Assembly (NCBI GenBank): GCA_015065505.1
Contig: SVQE01000021.1
Coordinates: 1-38,285 of the forward strand
DNA from: Oscillospiraceae bacterium
GTDB taxonomy: Bacteria > Bacillota > Clostridia > Oscillospirales > Acutalibacteraceae
Direction of reading: 5' to 3'
Length of the DNA stretch: 38,285 nucleotides
Shown: one piece after another, positions 7,064 to 15,906 of the stretch
Layout: each line of letters opens with the position of its first letter
How positions within the stretch are numbered: the stretch's first letter is position 1
Notes under the pieces: generated by a model
Databases searched by the model: none
Seen by the model: only the letters and a program-made list of their open reading frames with translations
What the model was told of the DNA's origin: nothing
Program-made: the position numbers and the translations under genes

Positions 7064-7417
7064 ATGAAAAACACAGTTGACCTTAAAGTATTCGCACAAA
7101 GACTTTCATATCTTATTGACACAACGGATGAAACAACCTATTCCCTTGCAGATAAGCTCGGTTTGAATCCTGCAACAATAAGCAGATATGCAAACGGACT
7201 TATGAAGCCGAAGGTTCCAACCGTTGCTTCCATGGCGCAGATATTCGATGTTAACGAAGCGTGGCTTATGGGATATGATGTTGAAATGAAGAAGGATAAG
7301 GAGCATCAAAAGGCAATAAGCGATAAAGAGCTTATGTTTGCGCTCTTCGGCGGCGATGTTTCCGCAGATAAGCTTGAAGAGGTTAAAAAGTTCGCGGAAT
7401 TCGTTAAAAATAAATAA
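7064..7417 (+). CDS. Phage repressor, XRE-type HTH (ImmR/cI-like)
   Basis: 117 residues. The N-terminal XRE HTH is FAQRLSYLIDTTDETTYSL followed by ADKLGLNPATISRYANG and LMKPKVPTVASMAQIF (residues about 8-65). A short C-terminal part has LMFALFGGDVSADKLEEVKK and FAEFVKNK. There is no S24 peptidase domain, so it would not self-cleave. The neighbouring ImmA/IrrE-type protease at 7711 suggests the ImmR/ImmA mode of induction, in which the protease inactivates the repressor after DNA damage. It is divergent from the cro-like gene. The ribosome site is probably TAAGG eight bases before the ATG. A heptamer array begins within its stop codon. Confidence 0.85.
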   Translation: MKNTVDLKVFAQRLSYLIDTTDETTYSLADKLGLNPATISRYANGLMKPKVPTVASMAQIFDVNEAWLMGYDVEMKKDKEHQKAISDKELMFALFGGDVSADKLEEVKKFAEFVKNK

Positions 7418-7457
7418 TTCGTTATGCGTTATGCGTAATACGTTAAGCGTAATTCGG
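7416..7457. repeat. Heptamer tandem repeat, AATTCGT / TATGCGT class
   Basis: Six contiguous 7-nt units, starting in the repressor stop codon: AATTCGT, TATGCGT twice, AATACGT, TAAGCGT and AATTCGG. Most share the ending CGT, so the period is exactly seven. Confidence 0.8.
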
Positions 7458-7470
7458 CGAACGAAAGGGG

Positions 7471-7576
7471 CGTTCCCTCCACAGCACACGGGGACGTTCC
7501 TCCACCGAACCGTTGCCTTTTGAATTGCGCTCGGAGGTGCGTCCCCATGGCGCACGAATAGACGCGTCCTCTTTAC
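7471..7576 (+). repeat. 106-bp element, copy 1 (inverse of 24103-24208)
   Basis: The outer parts match the reverse complement of 24103-24208 with about three differences: the first 39 bases, containing ACACGGGGACGTTCCTCC, and the last 43, containing GTGCGTCCCCATGGCGCAC. The central 23 or so bases are unrelated. The right half contains a hairpin with arms GTGCG/CGCAC and the palindrome GACGCGTC. No gene. It lies between the repressor and the metallopeptidase. Confidence 0.85.
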
Positions 7577-7710
7577 TTCACTAACGGCAACTAAAGTTTT
7601 ATACAGAAACGGATTTTCCACTCATCCGATTTATTGTACAGTTAAATTATTTATATTGTAAATTGAATAAGTATGCTATACATTAAAAGCATATAAAAGG
7701 AGTGGTGGAT

Positions 7711-8106
7711 ATGACAAAACAGATTGTGAATGACATAGCGGCGAAAAATAATATCCAAATTATTGATTACCCCTTTGAAAAAACAAAAGCCTGTTCGCTT
7801 GAAAGCGAAAACAGGTACTATATCGGTATTAACGAAAAACAGTTTGAAACGCAGGCTCAAAGAAACACGGCAAAGGCACACGAGCTCGGACACTGTATGA
7901 CCGGGGCGCTTTACTGCGCCGCATCTCCCCTGTTTACTCAGGAGAAATGCGAATACAGAGCCAACCGCTGGGCAATAAAGAAGTTTGTGCCCAGGGAAAC
8001 ATTGATAAACTATCTGAAAAAAGGATTTCAGATGTGGGATATTGCCGAGGAAATGGAACTGACTGAGGAGTTTTTATGGATGGCGTATCATTACTATTTT
8101 AGTTGA
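7711..8106 (+). CDS. ImmA/IrrE-type metallopeptidase
   Basis: 131 residues from the ATG at 7711, eight bases after AAAGGAG. A GTG at 7702 would overlap that ribosome site, so it is not chosen. The zinc motif HELGH is at residues 57-61 and the likely third ligand Glu81 is in CEYRANRWA, the ImmA/IrrE (DUF955) signature. Such proteases cleave or derepress a cognate HTH repressor during element induction, and the gene lies just downstream of such a repressor on the same strand. The 293-bp gap between the two holds a heptamer array and a 106-bp palindromic element, and an A/T-rich region that could carry a separate promoter. Confidence 0.88.
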   Translation: MTKQIVNDIAAKNNIQIIDYPFEKTKACSLESENRYYIGINEKQFETQAQRNTAKAHELGHCMTGALYCAASPLFTQEKCEYRANRWAIKKFVPRETLINYLKKGFQMWDIAEEMELTEEFLWMAYHYYFS

Positions 8107-8110
8107 GATA

Positions 8111-8281
8111 GTCGAGCGTTTGCGCTCGACAATGAATTGCGTGAACGCATGAATTGCATAAATGCATGAATTGACCTACGGTCATGAATTGCCTGTCGGC
8201 ATTATTATTCAGCAATTCAATTCATGGAGCAAAGCGAGAATTCATGGCGCAGCCTATTCATGATGCATCGCATCAATTCAT
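8111..8281. repeat. Hairpin array B: heptamer ATGAATT alternating with short palindromes
   Basis: It starts with an 8-bp hairpin (8111-8130, arms GTCGAGCG/CGCTCGAC). Four ATGAATT copies follow at 8132, 8149, 8166 and 8184. They alternate with four different short palindromes: GCGT-GA-ACGC, GCAT-AA-ATGC, GACC-TAC-GGTC and GCC-TGTC-GGC. The right half holds the inverse heptamer AATTCAT at 8219, 8239 and 8275 with the variant TATTCAT at 8255, and the palindromes GGC-GCA-GCC and GATGC-ATC-GCATC. No coding potential. It fills the gap between the metallopeptidase and the SHOCT protein. Confidence 0.85.
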
Positions 8282-8308
8282 TAAATCGCAATTTTGAAAG
8301 GAGTCATT

Positions 8309-9247
8309 ATGGACAACACCTCCCCTGCTCAGGTTCAGGATAATAATCAGAAAGTATACAGAATTGTTTCGCTTGCACTGCTTGCAGTGAATATAGTATA
8401 TACGCTTTACAGCAACATCAAAACCATAGTTACCAACGTTAACGGCATTAATCCTGATATCAGGGATGCTGAAATGCTTTTTTTCACTGTTGCACCTACG
8501 ATTATTGCGTTTATCTTTAGCTTAATCGTTTTTGCAATAATTCTGCTTTTTGTTCTGGCGAAAAAGCCGCTCGGTGCAGTTAATACACTGACCGTCAGCA
8601 TTTCTCTTGATTTAATCGCTACTGTTATAACACTTATATTAAACGTAATTGTTGCTAAAGATTCTTATTTTGATATATCCCCATGGCTTTATGTCAACGC
8701 TGCAAACAGCTTCCTTGCGTTACTCGCGCTTCTGATAGGGCTGAACTTATCAAGACGAAGAAGCATTATTCCGATGATTATTGCCTCGGTTGCATATTTT
8801 GTTTTAAGCAGATGGGGATTGGTTTATACGATTATAACAGACCCGAAATCATTAACTGATATATTCGGCATAATTATTTACACAATAAGTCTGATTCTTT
8901 TCCCGTTGATGATTATCTTCATTACGCTCTATTATAATTCAACGCCAAAAAAGATTAAGCCTCCTAAGCCCGTTTATGCAGCACCTCAGCCGCAGTACAG
9001 ACCTCAGCCGACTGTTCAGCCTCAACCTCAGCAGTACAGACCTCAGCCGACTGTTCAGCCGCAACCAACTGTTCAACAACAGTACAGACCTCAGCCGCAA
9101 CAGCAGCAGGCGCCGCGTCCCATCGTACAGCCTCAAACCAATTATGACGAAACGGACAAGCTCAGAAAATACAAAAATCTGCTTGATGACGGCGTGATAA
9201 CGCAGGAGGAGTTTGAGAAAAAGAAGAAGGAATTGCTGAATTTATAA
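8309..9247 (+). CDS. Multi-pass membrane protein with C-terminal SHOCT domain
   Basis: 312 residues from the ATG at 8309, five bases after AAGGAG; an upstream TTG is not needed. About six hydrophobic segments span residues 15-200, including FFTVAPTIIAFIFSLIVFAI and IIIYTISLILFPLMIIFITL. A Pro/Gln-rich linker (about residues 213-275) repeats YRPQPTVQPQPQ-like units. The C-terminus (KYKNLLDDGVITQEEFEKKK) is a clear SHOCT domain, a short helical oligomerisation module. Function unknown. It sits just right of the phage lysogeny genes and may be outside the prophage. It converges on the surface protein gene at 9355 and shares a bidirectional terminator with it. Confidence 0.75.
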   Translation: MDNTSPAQVQDNNQKVYRIVSLALLAVNIVYTLYSNIKTIVTNVNGINPDIRDAEMLFFTVAPTIIAFIFSLIVFAIILLFVLAKKPLGAVNTLTVSISLDLIATVITLILNVIVAKDSYFDISPWLYVNAANSFLALLALLIGLNLSRRRSIIPMIIASVAYFVLSRWGLVYTIITDPKSLTDIFGIIIYTISLILFPLMIIFITLYYNSTPKKIKPPKPVYAAPQPQYRPQPTVQPQPQQYRPQPTVQPQPTVQQQYRPQPQQQQAPRPIVQPQTNYDETDKLRKYKNLLDDGVITQEEFEKKKKELLNL

Positions 9248-9257
9248 GTTTCGAGTT

Positions 9258-9291
9258 TCTCACACCTTCCCCTTAAGGGGAAGGTGTGAGA
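9258..9291. repeat. 34-bp perfect palindrome, solo CCTCATC-element end
   Basis: Two 17-nt perfectly inverted arms (starting TCTCACACCTTCCCC) meet at 9274/9275. The sequence equals the terminal arms of the larger elements at 18641 and 35471, without their interior. It is preceded by two 7-nt units (AAGTTTC, GAGTTTC). Confidence 0.8.
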
Positions 9292-9296
9292 ATCTG

Positions 9297-9317
9297 ACCA
9301 CTAACCACTGACAACTA
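9297..9317. repeat. Heptamer tandem repeat, ACCACTA class
   Basis: Three 7-nt units: ACCACTA, ACCACTG and ACAACTA, directly before the terminator at 9319. Related arrays lie at 14471 and 30074. Confidence 0.6.
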
Positions 9318-9318
9318 T

Positions 9319-9346
9319 AAAAGGGGGCTGAAAACAGCCCCCTTTT
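9319..9346. terminator. Bidirectional terminator between convergent genes
   Basis: A 12-bp stem (AAAAGGGGGCTG / CAGCCCCCTTTT) with an AAAA loop. It has A/T tracts on both sides, so it can serve both the SHOCT gene and the surface protein gene. Confidence 0.9.
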
Positions 9347-9354
9347 ATATGATG

Positions 9355-12300
9355 TTATTTCTTGGTCGTTACAGTCTTCGATGCTGACCATGCTGAGTAA
9401 TACTTTGTCTTTCCTACTGTCTTGTAGGTTCTGATTCTTACATAGTATTTCTTCTTGCCGGTAAGCTTGGTTACCTTCTTGCTTGCTGTGCTGTTCTTTG
9501 TTACAATTACTGTCTTCTTGTTCTTTGTGAACTTTGCATCTGTTGCATACTGAATTTCATAACCTGTTGTCTGAGCTGTAACCTTGCTCCATTTTGCCGT
9601 GAAGCCCTTTGATGCTGCTGTTACGCCTGTAAGCTTTGTTGCCTTCGGGTTGATTACAAAGGTCTTTGTAATTGTTCCCGAGTATGCATTCTTACCGGTA
9701 ATTGTTACCGTTGCCTTGCCGACGTTCTTATTGTTCTTATACGCTACCGTATAATCGGTACCGTTCTTAAGTGTCTTGCTGCCGAGCTTAACGGTTATGC
9801 TCTGCGTTAATGCCTTGCCGGTATATACCTTTGCCTTGATTCCGCTTACTGTTGCCTTTGCAAGTGAGGTCTTCTTAAGCTTTGCAATCTTAACTGTTGT
9901 TCTCTTGAGCTCTGCGCCGCATCTCTCACAGTATACAACGCTGTCATATGAGCCTTCCTTATCGTAGGTTGCTTTTACATAGTTTTCGGTAACTGCTGCC
10001 TTCTCTGAATGTCCGAGTGCGTCAACATAATCGCTCACATATGAATCAGAACAGCCTGAGCAGGTGTAGGTTGTATATCCCTTATCCGTGCAGGTTGCAG
10101 GGGTAACAGTTTTTGAATAATTATGTGTTTTGTTCCATACTCGGCTTGTTCCCTCAAGAATTGCAGGCACCAAAGGATGATTGCAGCTTGCCGTTACGGT
10201 TAAGGTATCGCTGACATATAAGAACGCTTTTTCTCCGATGACGCTTACACTATCGGGAATATTGATATTTGCAAGCCTTTCACAAATGCTGAAAGCATAT
10301 GTTTCTATGGTTGTAACGCCTTCGGGGATTTCAACGCTCTCTAAGTTATCGCAATGAGCGAAAGCTCTGTAGCCGATTACAACCACGCTTTCGGGAACAG
10401 AATAGCTTGTGCCCGTTTTTGCACAGGGATACTGAATCAATATTGTTTTATCCTTATTAAAGAGAACGCCGTCAAGCGATGAATAATTAGGATTTGCTAT
10501 GTCTACATTGATGCCTGAAAGGCTGTTACACCTGCCAAACGCATCCTCACCGATAACGGTTAAATCAGCGCTGATACTAACACTTGTTAAAGAAATGCAG
10601 CTATCGAAAGCGGATTCACCGATTTCGGTTACGGTGTTTGCAATCGAAACAAACGTTGCGTTTGCAAACATATAAAAAGCATATTTGCCGATATAGGTTA
10701 CACCGTTTTCAATAATTATCTTTTTGACATCAGTTTTAGATGAATAGTATTCCGGATTGCTATCCTCAAAGTCATCCATAGCGCCTGTTCCGCTGATGAT
10801 TAAGGTGCCGTCCGATTTTAAGGTATAATTAACGGCAGTGCCGCAGGTGCCCGAAATATCGTGGGGCTTAATTGCGGTAACGGAGCCATTGCCCAAGCCT
10901 AAATCAATGCTTTGCCACTGCTCATCGGTTCCGCTGTAATTCACTTCTGTTAACGCGGTGCAGTTATTGAAAGCGCCTTCGCCGATGGCTGTTACACTCT
11001 CGGGAATGGTTACGCTTGTTAACGAGGAGCAACTATTGAAAGCATCGCCTTCAATAATTGAAACGCCGTTTGGAAGAACTGCGCTTGTTAAACCGATGCA
11101 GCCGCTGAAAGCAGAACTTCCGATAGTGGTAACAGTAGCAGCAATGGAAACGGAAGCAACATTTTCATATTCATAAAAAGCATAAGCGCCGATAAGAGTT
11201 ACCCCGTTTTCAATAACAATGCCGGTTATGCTGTCTTTATAATCTTCATATCCCGGATATTCAACAAGGAAATCCGACATAGCACCCGTTCCGCTTATTG
11301 TTAAAACGCCGGTTGCTGTATCCAGACTCCAGTTAACGCTTTCACCGCAGGAGCCGTTGAAAGCCGTGGCATAATGCTTTGTTGCATTTACAACAACTGT
11401 ATTTCCCGTTTTACTGACGGCTACCGCGCTCCACTGTGTTTCGGTTCCCATATAATTAATATCGGTTAAACCGCTGCCGTAAAATGCGTAAACATTAATT
11501 TTTGTTACACTTGCAGGAATAGTTATGTTTGTTAATGCACTGCAGCTTCTGAAAGCATTTTTGCCTATACTCGTAACTCCGTTTTCAATCACAACGCTTT
11601 GAATTTCGGTTTTGTTAAAGAACGGCGATTCCGTGGCTTCATAATCTGTCATTGCGCCTGTTCCGCTGATTGTAAGAGTTCCGGTTGAGGAATCAAAGCT
11701 GTAGTTAACATTTTCTCCGCAGGTGCCGTTTTTGATATTCGGGTCGTTAAAATGCTTTGCTGCACCCATAAGCACAGTGTTTGATTCATCAATGGTGATG
11801 GCATTCCACTGCTCCTCGGTGCCGTTAAAATAAATATCTGCAAGATTATTATCGTTTTGGAAAACCTGTGTTCCGATAGTTGTAACACCGTTTCCGATAT
11901 AAGCCTTTGTTAAAGCCGTGCAGCCTCCGAAGGCTCTCTGCGAAAGGGTTGTAACGCTGTCGGGAATATTAATAACAGATAAGCCCGTGCACTGCCTGAA
12001 TGCGTAATCGCCGATAGTCTGAACGCCGTCGGAAATAGTTACATCGGTTAATCCAATGCAGCCTTTGAAGGCATTTGCACCTATGGTCTGAACGCTTGCG
12101 GGAACAGTTACATTATCAAGCTTCGTACAGCCGTCAAAGGTGTTGTTGCTGATTGAAGGAAGCGTGTTTGATAATGTTATTGCTGCAAGATTGGAGCAGC
12201 CCGCAAAAGCAAGGCTTTCAAGCTCGGTTACACTGTTGGGCATTGTGAAGCTTGAAAGAGCCGTGCACCCTCTGAAAGCATTCATTCCGATTCTTTCAAC

Positions 12301-14385
12301 CGTGTTTGGAAGCGAAACGGAAGCGATATTCGAACAGTCGTTAAAGCACATATCTCCAATGGATGTGATACCATCTTCAACAACAACCGACTGAATCAGG
12401 CTGTTCCCGTCAAAGGGTGAATCCGAGGTATAATCCTTTATTGCGCCTGTTCCGCTTATGGTTAAAACGCCCGTGTTAGTGTTGAGGCTCCAGGTTGCTT
12501 CTGCGCCGCAGGTTCCGAATCTGGTATCGGGACCTGTGAAATGCTTTTCGGCATTATTTAGGACGGTGTTGCTTGAGTCAATGGTGATGACATTCCACTC
12601 ATTCTCGGTGCCGTTAAAATAAATATCCGTCAGCTTACTATCGTTTTGGAAAACCTGAGCGCAGATGGTTGTAACGCCTGCGCCGATATACGCCGCCGTT
12701 AAACTTGTACAACCGGCAAAAGCTCTTGATGAAATAGTTGTAACGCTGTCGGGAATTTCTATAACCTTCAACCCTGTGCATTGCCTGAATGCATATTCGC
12801 CGATGGTCTGAACGCCGTTGGAAATCGTTACATCATGTATTCCGGAGCAGCCTTTGAAGGCATTTGCGCCGATGGTCTGAACGCTTGCGGGAATAACAAC
12901 ATTATCAAGCTGCGAGCAGCTATCAAACGCATTGTTGCCGATGGCGGAAAGAGTATTTGAAAAATTAATTGTTTTCAGCGCGTAGCAAGCCGAAAAAGCA
13001 AGACTGTCAAGCTCGGTTACGCTGTTTGGCATTGTGAATTTTTCAAGCTGAGCACAATGCTTGAAGGAATTCATACCGATTCTTGTTACAGTATCTGCAA
13101 GCGAAACGTTTCTGATTGAAGTGCACTCCTCAAAGCACAAATCGCCGATTGAGGTTATTCCTTCTTCAACTATAACGGTCTGAATATCGCTGTTGTTATA
13201 AAACGGCGATGCCCCGCTGTCATAATCGGTTATCGCGCCCGTTCCGCTGATTTTCAGCGTACGGCTATCGTCAATAGTATAAGTTGCATTTTCGCCGCAG
13301 CTTCCGCTGTCAACAGTTATTCCGGAAAGATAATGAACCGTTCCTTGTTCAAGATTCGGGGAATAATTTATAGTATTCCACCTTGATTCAGTGGAACCAA
13401 AATAAACATCTGTTATTGCATTACAAAGATTAAAAGCAGTTCCGTCAATTCTGCTTACGGAAGAAGAAATCCAGACGGTTTTAAGATCATAGGTGCCCAT
13501 AAACGCAAGCTGACCGATTTTTGTAACACCGTTTTTAACAACAAGATTAGTGATTCTTCTTTCGCAGTATTGGTCCCAAGGCGGGTCTTTGCCGAGGTCA
13601 TAGTCATATGTTGCGCCCGTGCCGCTCAAGGTCATAGTGCCCGTGTTGAAATCCATATGATAGTTAACATTTGCACCGCAGGAGCCCTCTTCATAATGAT
13701 GAATGTCGGCGCCCGTGAGGCAGGTGTTATCTTCACCGATGTTCATAGCGTCCCATTCTGCGTCCGAGCCGAGATAATAAACATCTGTAAGCTTGGTGCA
13801 GTTTATAAAAGCGCCCTTCTCAATCGTTTTAATATTAGCCGAAATTGTGACAGTTTCTAAAGCGGCGCAATCAGAGAAGGCATATTTCCTGATAACTGTC
13901 ATATTCTTAAGGAGTTTGACATCTGTAATATTCAAACAGCCTGAAAATGCATTTTCACCAATAACGCCAATTCCTTTTGGAAGCTCAATATCGGCAAGCT
14001 TTGAGCAGTCGTAAAAAGCGCCGTCGCCGATATTAGCATTACTGCTTGCCAGAACAACGGTTTCAAGATTAGAACACTTAGCAAAGGCATAATTGCCGAT
14101 TTTATGAACATAGCCCGATATGCCATAGGGAATATTTTTGGTATATTTATCAACAACAATGACTTTTTTAATATCTGTGTTGCCGTGAAACGGAGATTCG
14201 CCATATTCGTAATCATACATATCGCCTCCGCCGTCGAGCGTCAGCGTTCCTGTTGACGAATCAAAGGTGTATTCAACATATTCTCCGCATTTGCCGCTGT
14301 CAAGCGCCTTAGCCGTAAACGGCAATGCAGTAATTGTTGCTGTTATCATCAAAACGGATAACAGAATTGATAGTGTTTTTTTCAT
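9355..14385 (-). CDS. BspA-like leucine-rich repeat surface protein with Fn3-like C-terminus
   Basis: 1676 residues from the ATG at 14385 (MKKTLSILLSVLMITATITA); an ATG nine bases upstream abuts the ribosome site GAAAGGA. A signal peptide is followed by seven modules near residues 32, 233, 358, 623, 886, 1010 and 1179. Each opens with a CGxxxxY...GTLTISGTGAM-type box and continues with LRR_5 (BspA/TpLRR) repeats such as IGxxAFxxCxxLxxVxIPxSV. After about 1400 comes a Cys-rich segment (CTDKGYTTYTCSGCSDSYV), then a region with VYTGKALTQ and GTDYTVAYKNNKNVGKATVT, and a final Fn3-like domain ending YYSAWSASKTVTTKK. Modules 3 and 4 are near-duplicates. BspA-type proteins mediate adhesion and binding to host or matrix proteins. 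No sortase motif is visible; the C-terminal module recurs in the transglutaminase protein at 30132. Confidence 0.88.
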   Translation of the reverse strand: MKKTLSILLSVLMITATITALPFTAKALDSGKCGEYVEYTFDSSTGTLTLDGGGDMYDYEYGESPFHGNTDIKKVIVVDKYTKNIPYGISGYVHKIGNYAFAKCSNLETVVLASSNANIGDGAFYDCSKLADIELPKGIGVIGENAFSGCLNITDVKLLKNMTVIRKYAFSDCAALETVTISANIKTIEKGAFINCTKLTDVYYLGSDAEWDAMNIGEDNTCLTGADIHHYEEGSCGANVNYHMDFNTGTMTLSGTGATYDYDLGKDPPWDQYCERRITNLVVKNGVTKIGQLAFMGTYDLKTVWISSSVSRIDGTAFNLCNAITDVYFGSTESRWNTINYSPNLEQGTVHYLSGITVDSGSCGENATYTIDDSRTLKISGTGAITDYDSGASPFYNNSDIQTVIVEEGITSIGDLCFEECTSIRNVSLADTVTRIGMNSFKHCAQLEKFTMPNSVTELDSLAFSACYALKTINFSNTLSAIGNNAFDSCSQLDNVVIPASVQTIGANAFKGCSGIHDVTISNGVQTIGEYAFRQCTGLKVIEIPDSVTTISSRAFAGCTSLTAAYIGAGVTTICAQVFQNDSKLTDIYFNGTENEWNVITIDSSNTVLNNAEKHFTGPDTRFGTCGAEATWSLNTNTGVLTISGTGAIKDYTSDSPFDGNSLIQSVVVEDGITSIGDMCFNDCSNIASVSLPNTVERIGMNAFRGCTALSSFTMPNSVTELESLAFAGCSNLAAITLSNTLPSISNNTFDGCTKLDNVTVPASVQTIGANAFKGCIGLTDVTISDGVQTIGDYAFRQCTGLSVINIPDSVTTLSQRAFGGCTALTKAYIGNGVTTIGTQVFQNDNNLADIYFNGTEEQWNAITIDESNTVLMGAAKHFNDPNIKNGTCGENVNYSFDSSTGTLTISGTGAMTDYEATESPFFNKTEIQSVVIENGVTSIGKNAFRSCSALTNITIPASVTKINVYAFYGSGLTDINYMGTETQWSAVAVSKTGNTVVVNATKHYATAFNGSCGESVNWSLDTATGVLTISGTGAMSDFLVEYPGYEDYKDSITGIVIENGVTLIGAYAFYEYENVASVSIAATVTTIGSSAFSGCIGLTSAVLPNGVSIIEGDAFNSCSSLTSVTIPESVTAIGEGAFNNCTALTEVNYSGTDEQWQSIDLGLGNGSVTAIKPHDISGTCGTAVNYTLKSDGTLIISGTGAMDDFEDSNPEYYSSKTDVKKIIIENGVTYIGKYAFYMFANATFVSIANTVTEIGESAFDSCISLTSVSISADLTVIGEDAFGRCNSLSGINVDIANPNYSSLDGVLFNKDKTILIQYPCAKTGTSYSVPESVVVIGYRAFAHCDNLESVEIPEGVTTIETYAFSICERLANINIPDSVSVIGEKAFLYVSDTLTVTASCNHPLVPAILEGTSRVWNKTHNYSKTVTPATCTDKGYTTYTCSGCSDSYVSDYVDALGHSEKAAVTENYVKATYDKEGSYDSVVYCERCGAELKRTTVKIAKLKKTSLAKATVSGIKAKVYTGKALTQSITVKLGSKTLKNGTDYTVAYKNNKNVGKATVTITGKNAYSGTITKTFVINPKATKLTGVTAASKGFTAKWSKVTAQTTGYEIQYATDAKFTKNKKTVIVTKNSTASKKVTKLTGKKKYYVRIRTYKTVGKTKYYSAWSASKTVTTKK

Positions 14386-14420
14386 AAAAATCATCCTTTC
14401 AAATAGATTTCTTCATTTTA

Positions 14421-14449
14421 ATTATAACAATTAATAATACATTTGTATA
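14421..14449 (-). promoter_or_regulatory. Probable promoter of the BspA-like gene
   Basis: On the minus strand TATAAT (14421-14426) lies 17 bp from a weak -35, TATACA (14444-14449), 36 bases upstream of the start codon. Confidence 0.45.
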
Positions 14450-14470
14450 TCAGCCAAAAGAATGATTTTT

Positions 14471-14509
14471 ACTACCCACTACCCACTACTCACTACCCAC
14501 TACCCACTT
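14471..14509. repeat. Heptamer tandem repeat, ACTACCC class
   Basis: Five contiguous units of ACTACCC (the third reads ACTACTC) plus a partial ACTT, just downstream of the glnA terminator. It is one of the cleanest arrays in the window. Confidence 0.9.
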
Positions 14510-14520
14510 ACAAATTATTA

Positions 14521-14542
14521 AAAGGTGCCTTTCGGCACCTTT
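14521..14542 (-). terminator. Terminator of glnA
   Basis: A 9-bp stem (AAAGGTGCC / GGCACCTTT) with a 4-nt loop, overlapping the glnA stop codon. On the minus strand it is followed by a T-rich stretch. Confidence 0.85.
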
Positions 14543-15876
14543 TAATAGTTTATCATATACTTATCAATTTCCCACTGTGAAACAGTGCGTCTGTATTCGT
14601 TCCATTCAGCTTTTTTACCTGCGATATAGTTATTATAAACATGGTCGCCGAGAACTTCGCGGATGAACGGGTCTGCCTCTGCTTCCTTAATTGCTTCTTT
14701 AAGCGTTGTGGGAAGATGCTCGATTTTCTTTTTCTCCGTTTTTGAAAGGGCGTAGATGTTTTCATCGTTGGGATTCTGCGGAGTGAGACCGCGTTTAATT
14801 CCGTCGAGTCCTGCTGCAAGGCAGAGCGCCATTTCAAGATAGGGATTACATGTCGGGTCGGGGCTTCTGAGCTCAATTCTTGTTCCCTTGCCTCTTGATG
14901 CAGGGATTCTTACAAGCACGCTTCTGTTTGAAGTTGACCATGTAAGATAGCTCGGTGCCTCATAGCCAGGAACAAGTCTTTTATATGAGTTAACAGTCGG
15001 GTTTGCAAAGACGGTTAAGCCCTTAACATGCTCAAGTGTTCCTGCGATAAAGCCGAAAGCTTCTTTTGACAAGCCGAGCTCGCCGTTGGGGTCATCAAAA
15101 ACATTCTTGCCCGTTTTAAGGTCGTAAAGGCTCATATTTGTGTGCATACCGCTTCCGTTGATACCGCAGATTGGCTTTGGCATAAAGGTTGCGTGAAGCC
15201 CGTGCTTTGTTGCATAGGTTTTAACAACATGCTTAAAGGTCATAACTCTGTCCGCAGTGGTCATAACATCGCCGAATTTGAAGTCGATTTCGTGCTGACC
15301 GGGAGCAGCCTCGTGGTGAGCTGCTTCAACGGTGTAGCCCATTTCTTCAAGCGCAAGGCAGATATCCCTTCTGCAGTTTTCGCCGTGGTCAATAGGATTA
15401 AGGTCGAAATAGCCTGCCTCATCGTTAAGCTCGGGAAGGGGCTTGCCGTTTTCATCGGTTTTGAAAAGGAAGAACTCGCACTCAGGACCAACATTGAAGC
15501 CATAGCCCATTTCAGCTGCCATATCAATAACCTTCTGAAGAACATTTCTCGGGTCGCCTTCAAATGGGGTTTCATTATCTGCTTTATAAACCGAGCAGAT
15601 AAGTCTTGCTGTCTGCGAATTCTGATGCTTTCTCCACGGGAACAAGGTCCATGTATCAAAATCGGGATGAAGATACATATCACTTTCATCAATACGAACA
15701 AAGCCGTCTATTGATGAACCGTCGAACATACATTCATTGTTAAGCGCTTTTTCAAGCTGAGATACGGGCATAGCAATATTTTTCATAATGCCGAATAAGT
15801 CGGTAAACTGTAATCTGACAAATTCTACTCCGTTTTCTTTAGCTTCTTTAAGTATGGACTCTTTTGTTTTTGCCAT
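14542..15876 (-). CDS. glnA: Glutamine synthetase, type I
   Basis: 444 residues, the Gram-positive GSI-alpha length. It makes glutamine from glutamate, ammonia and ATP in the cytoplasm. Visible signatures are FDGSSIDGF, the metal-site segment [24 protein letters not shown], the ATP loop [25 protein letters not shown], and [20 protein letters not shown] then [14 protein letters not shown]. The C-terminus ([18 protein letters not shown]) matches clostridial GlnA. The start follows GAAAGGAGCGCGAAAT. It is monocistronic, with its own terminator and a repeat-filled upstream region (15877-16144). No GlnR-type site was recognised, so its regulation is not visible. Confidence 0.96.
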   Translation of the reverse strand: MAKTKESILKEAKENGVEFVRLQFTDLFGIMKNIAMPVSQLEKALNNECMFDGSSIDGFVRIDESDMYLHPDFDTWTLFPWRKHQNSQTARLICSVYKADNETPFEGDPRNVLQKVIDMAAEMGYGFNVGPECEFFLFKTDENGKPLPELNDEAGYFDLNPIDHGENCRRDICLALEEMGYTVEAAHHEAAPGQHEIDFKFGDVMTTADRVMTFKHVVKTYATKHGLHATFMPKPICGINGSGMHTNMSLYDLKTGKNVFDDPNGELGLSKEAFGFIAGTLEHVKGLTVFANPTVNSYKRLVPGYEAPSYLTWSTSNRSVLVRIPASRGKGTRIELRSPDPTCNPYLEMALCLAAGLDGIKRGLTPQNPNDENIYALSKTEKKKIEHLPTTLKEAIKEAEADPFIREVLGDHVYNNYIAGKKAEWNEYRRTVSQWEIDKYMINY

Positions 15877-15906
15877 ATTTCGCGCTCCTTTCGATTAGTC
15901 TGGTTT

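Noticed and set aside
8111-8281. CRISPR array
   Set aside because: The constant part is only 7 nt, the spacers are self-complementary and under 12 nt, half of the array is inverted, and no cas gene is near. The same applies to 15937-16036.
9258-9291. Transcription terminator of the SHOCT gene
   Set aside because: The palindrome lacks a T-run and equals the ends of a dispersed repeat family. The real terminator is at 9319-9346.
15142-15714. 190-residue open frame opposite glnA
   Set aside because: It is antisense to a highly conserved enzyme; its composition is explained by the codon bias of glnA.
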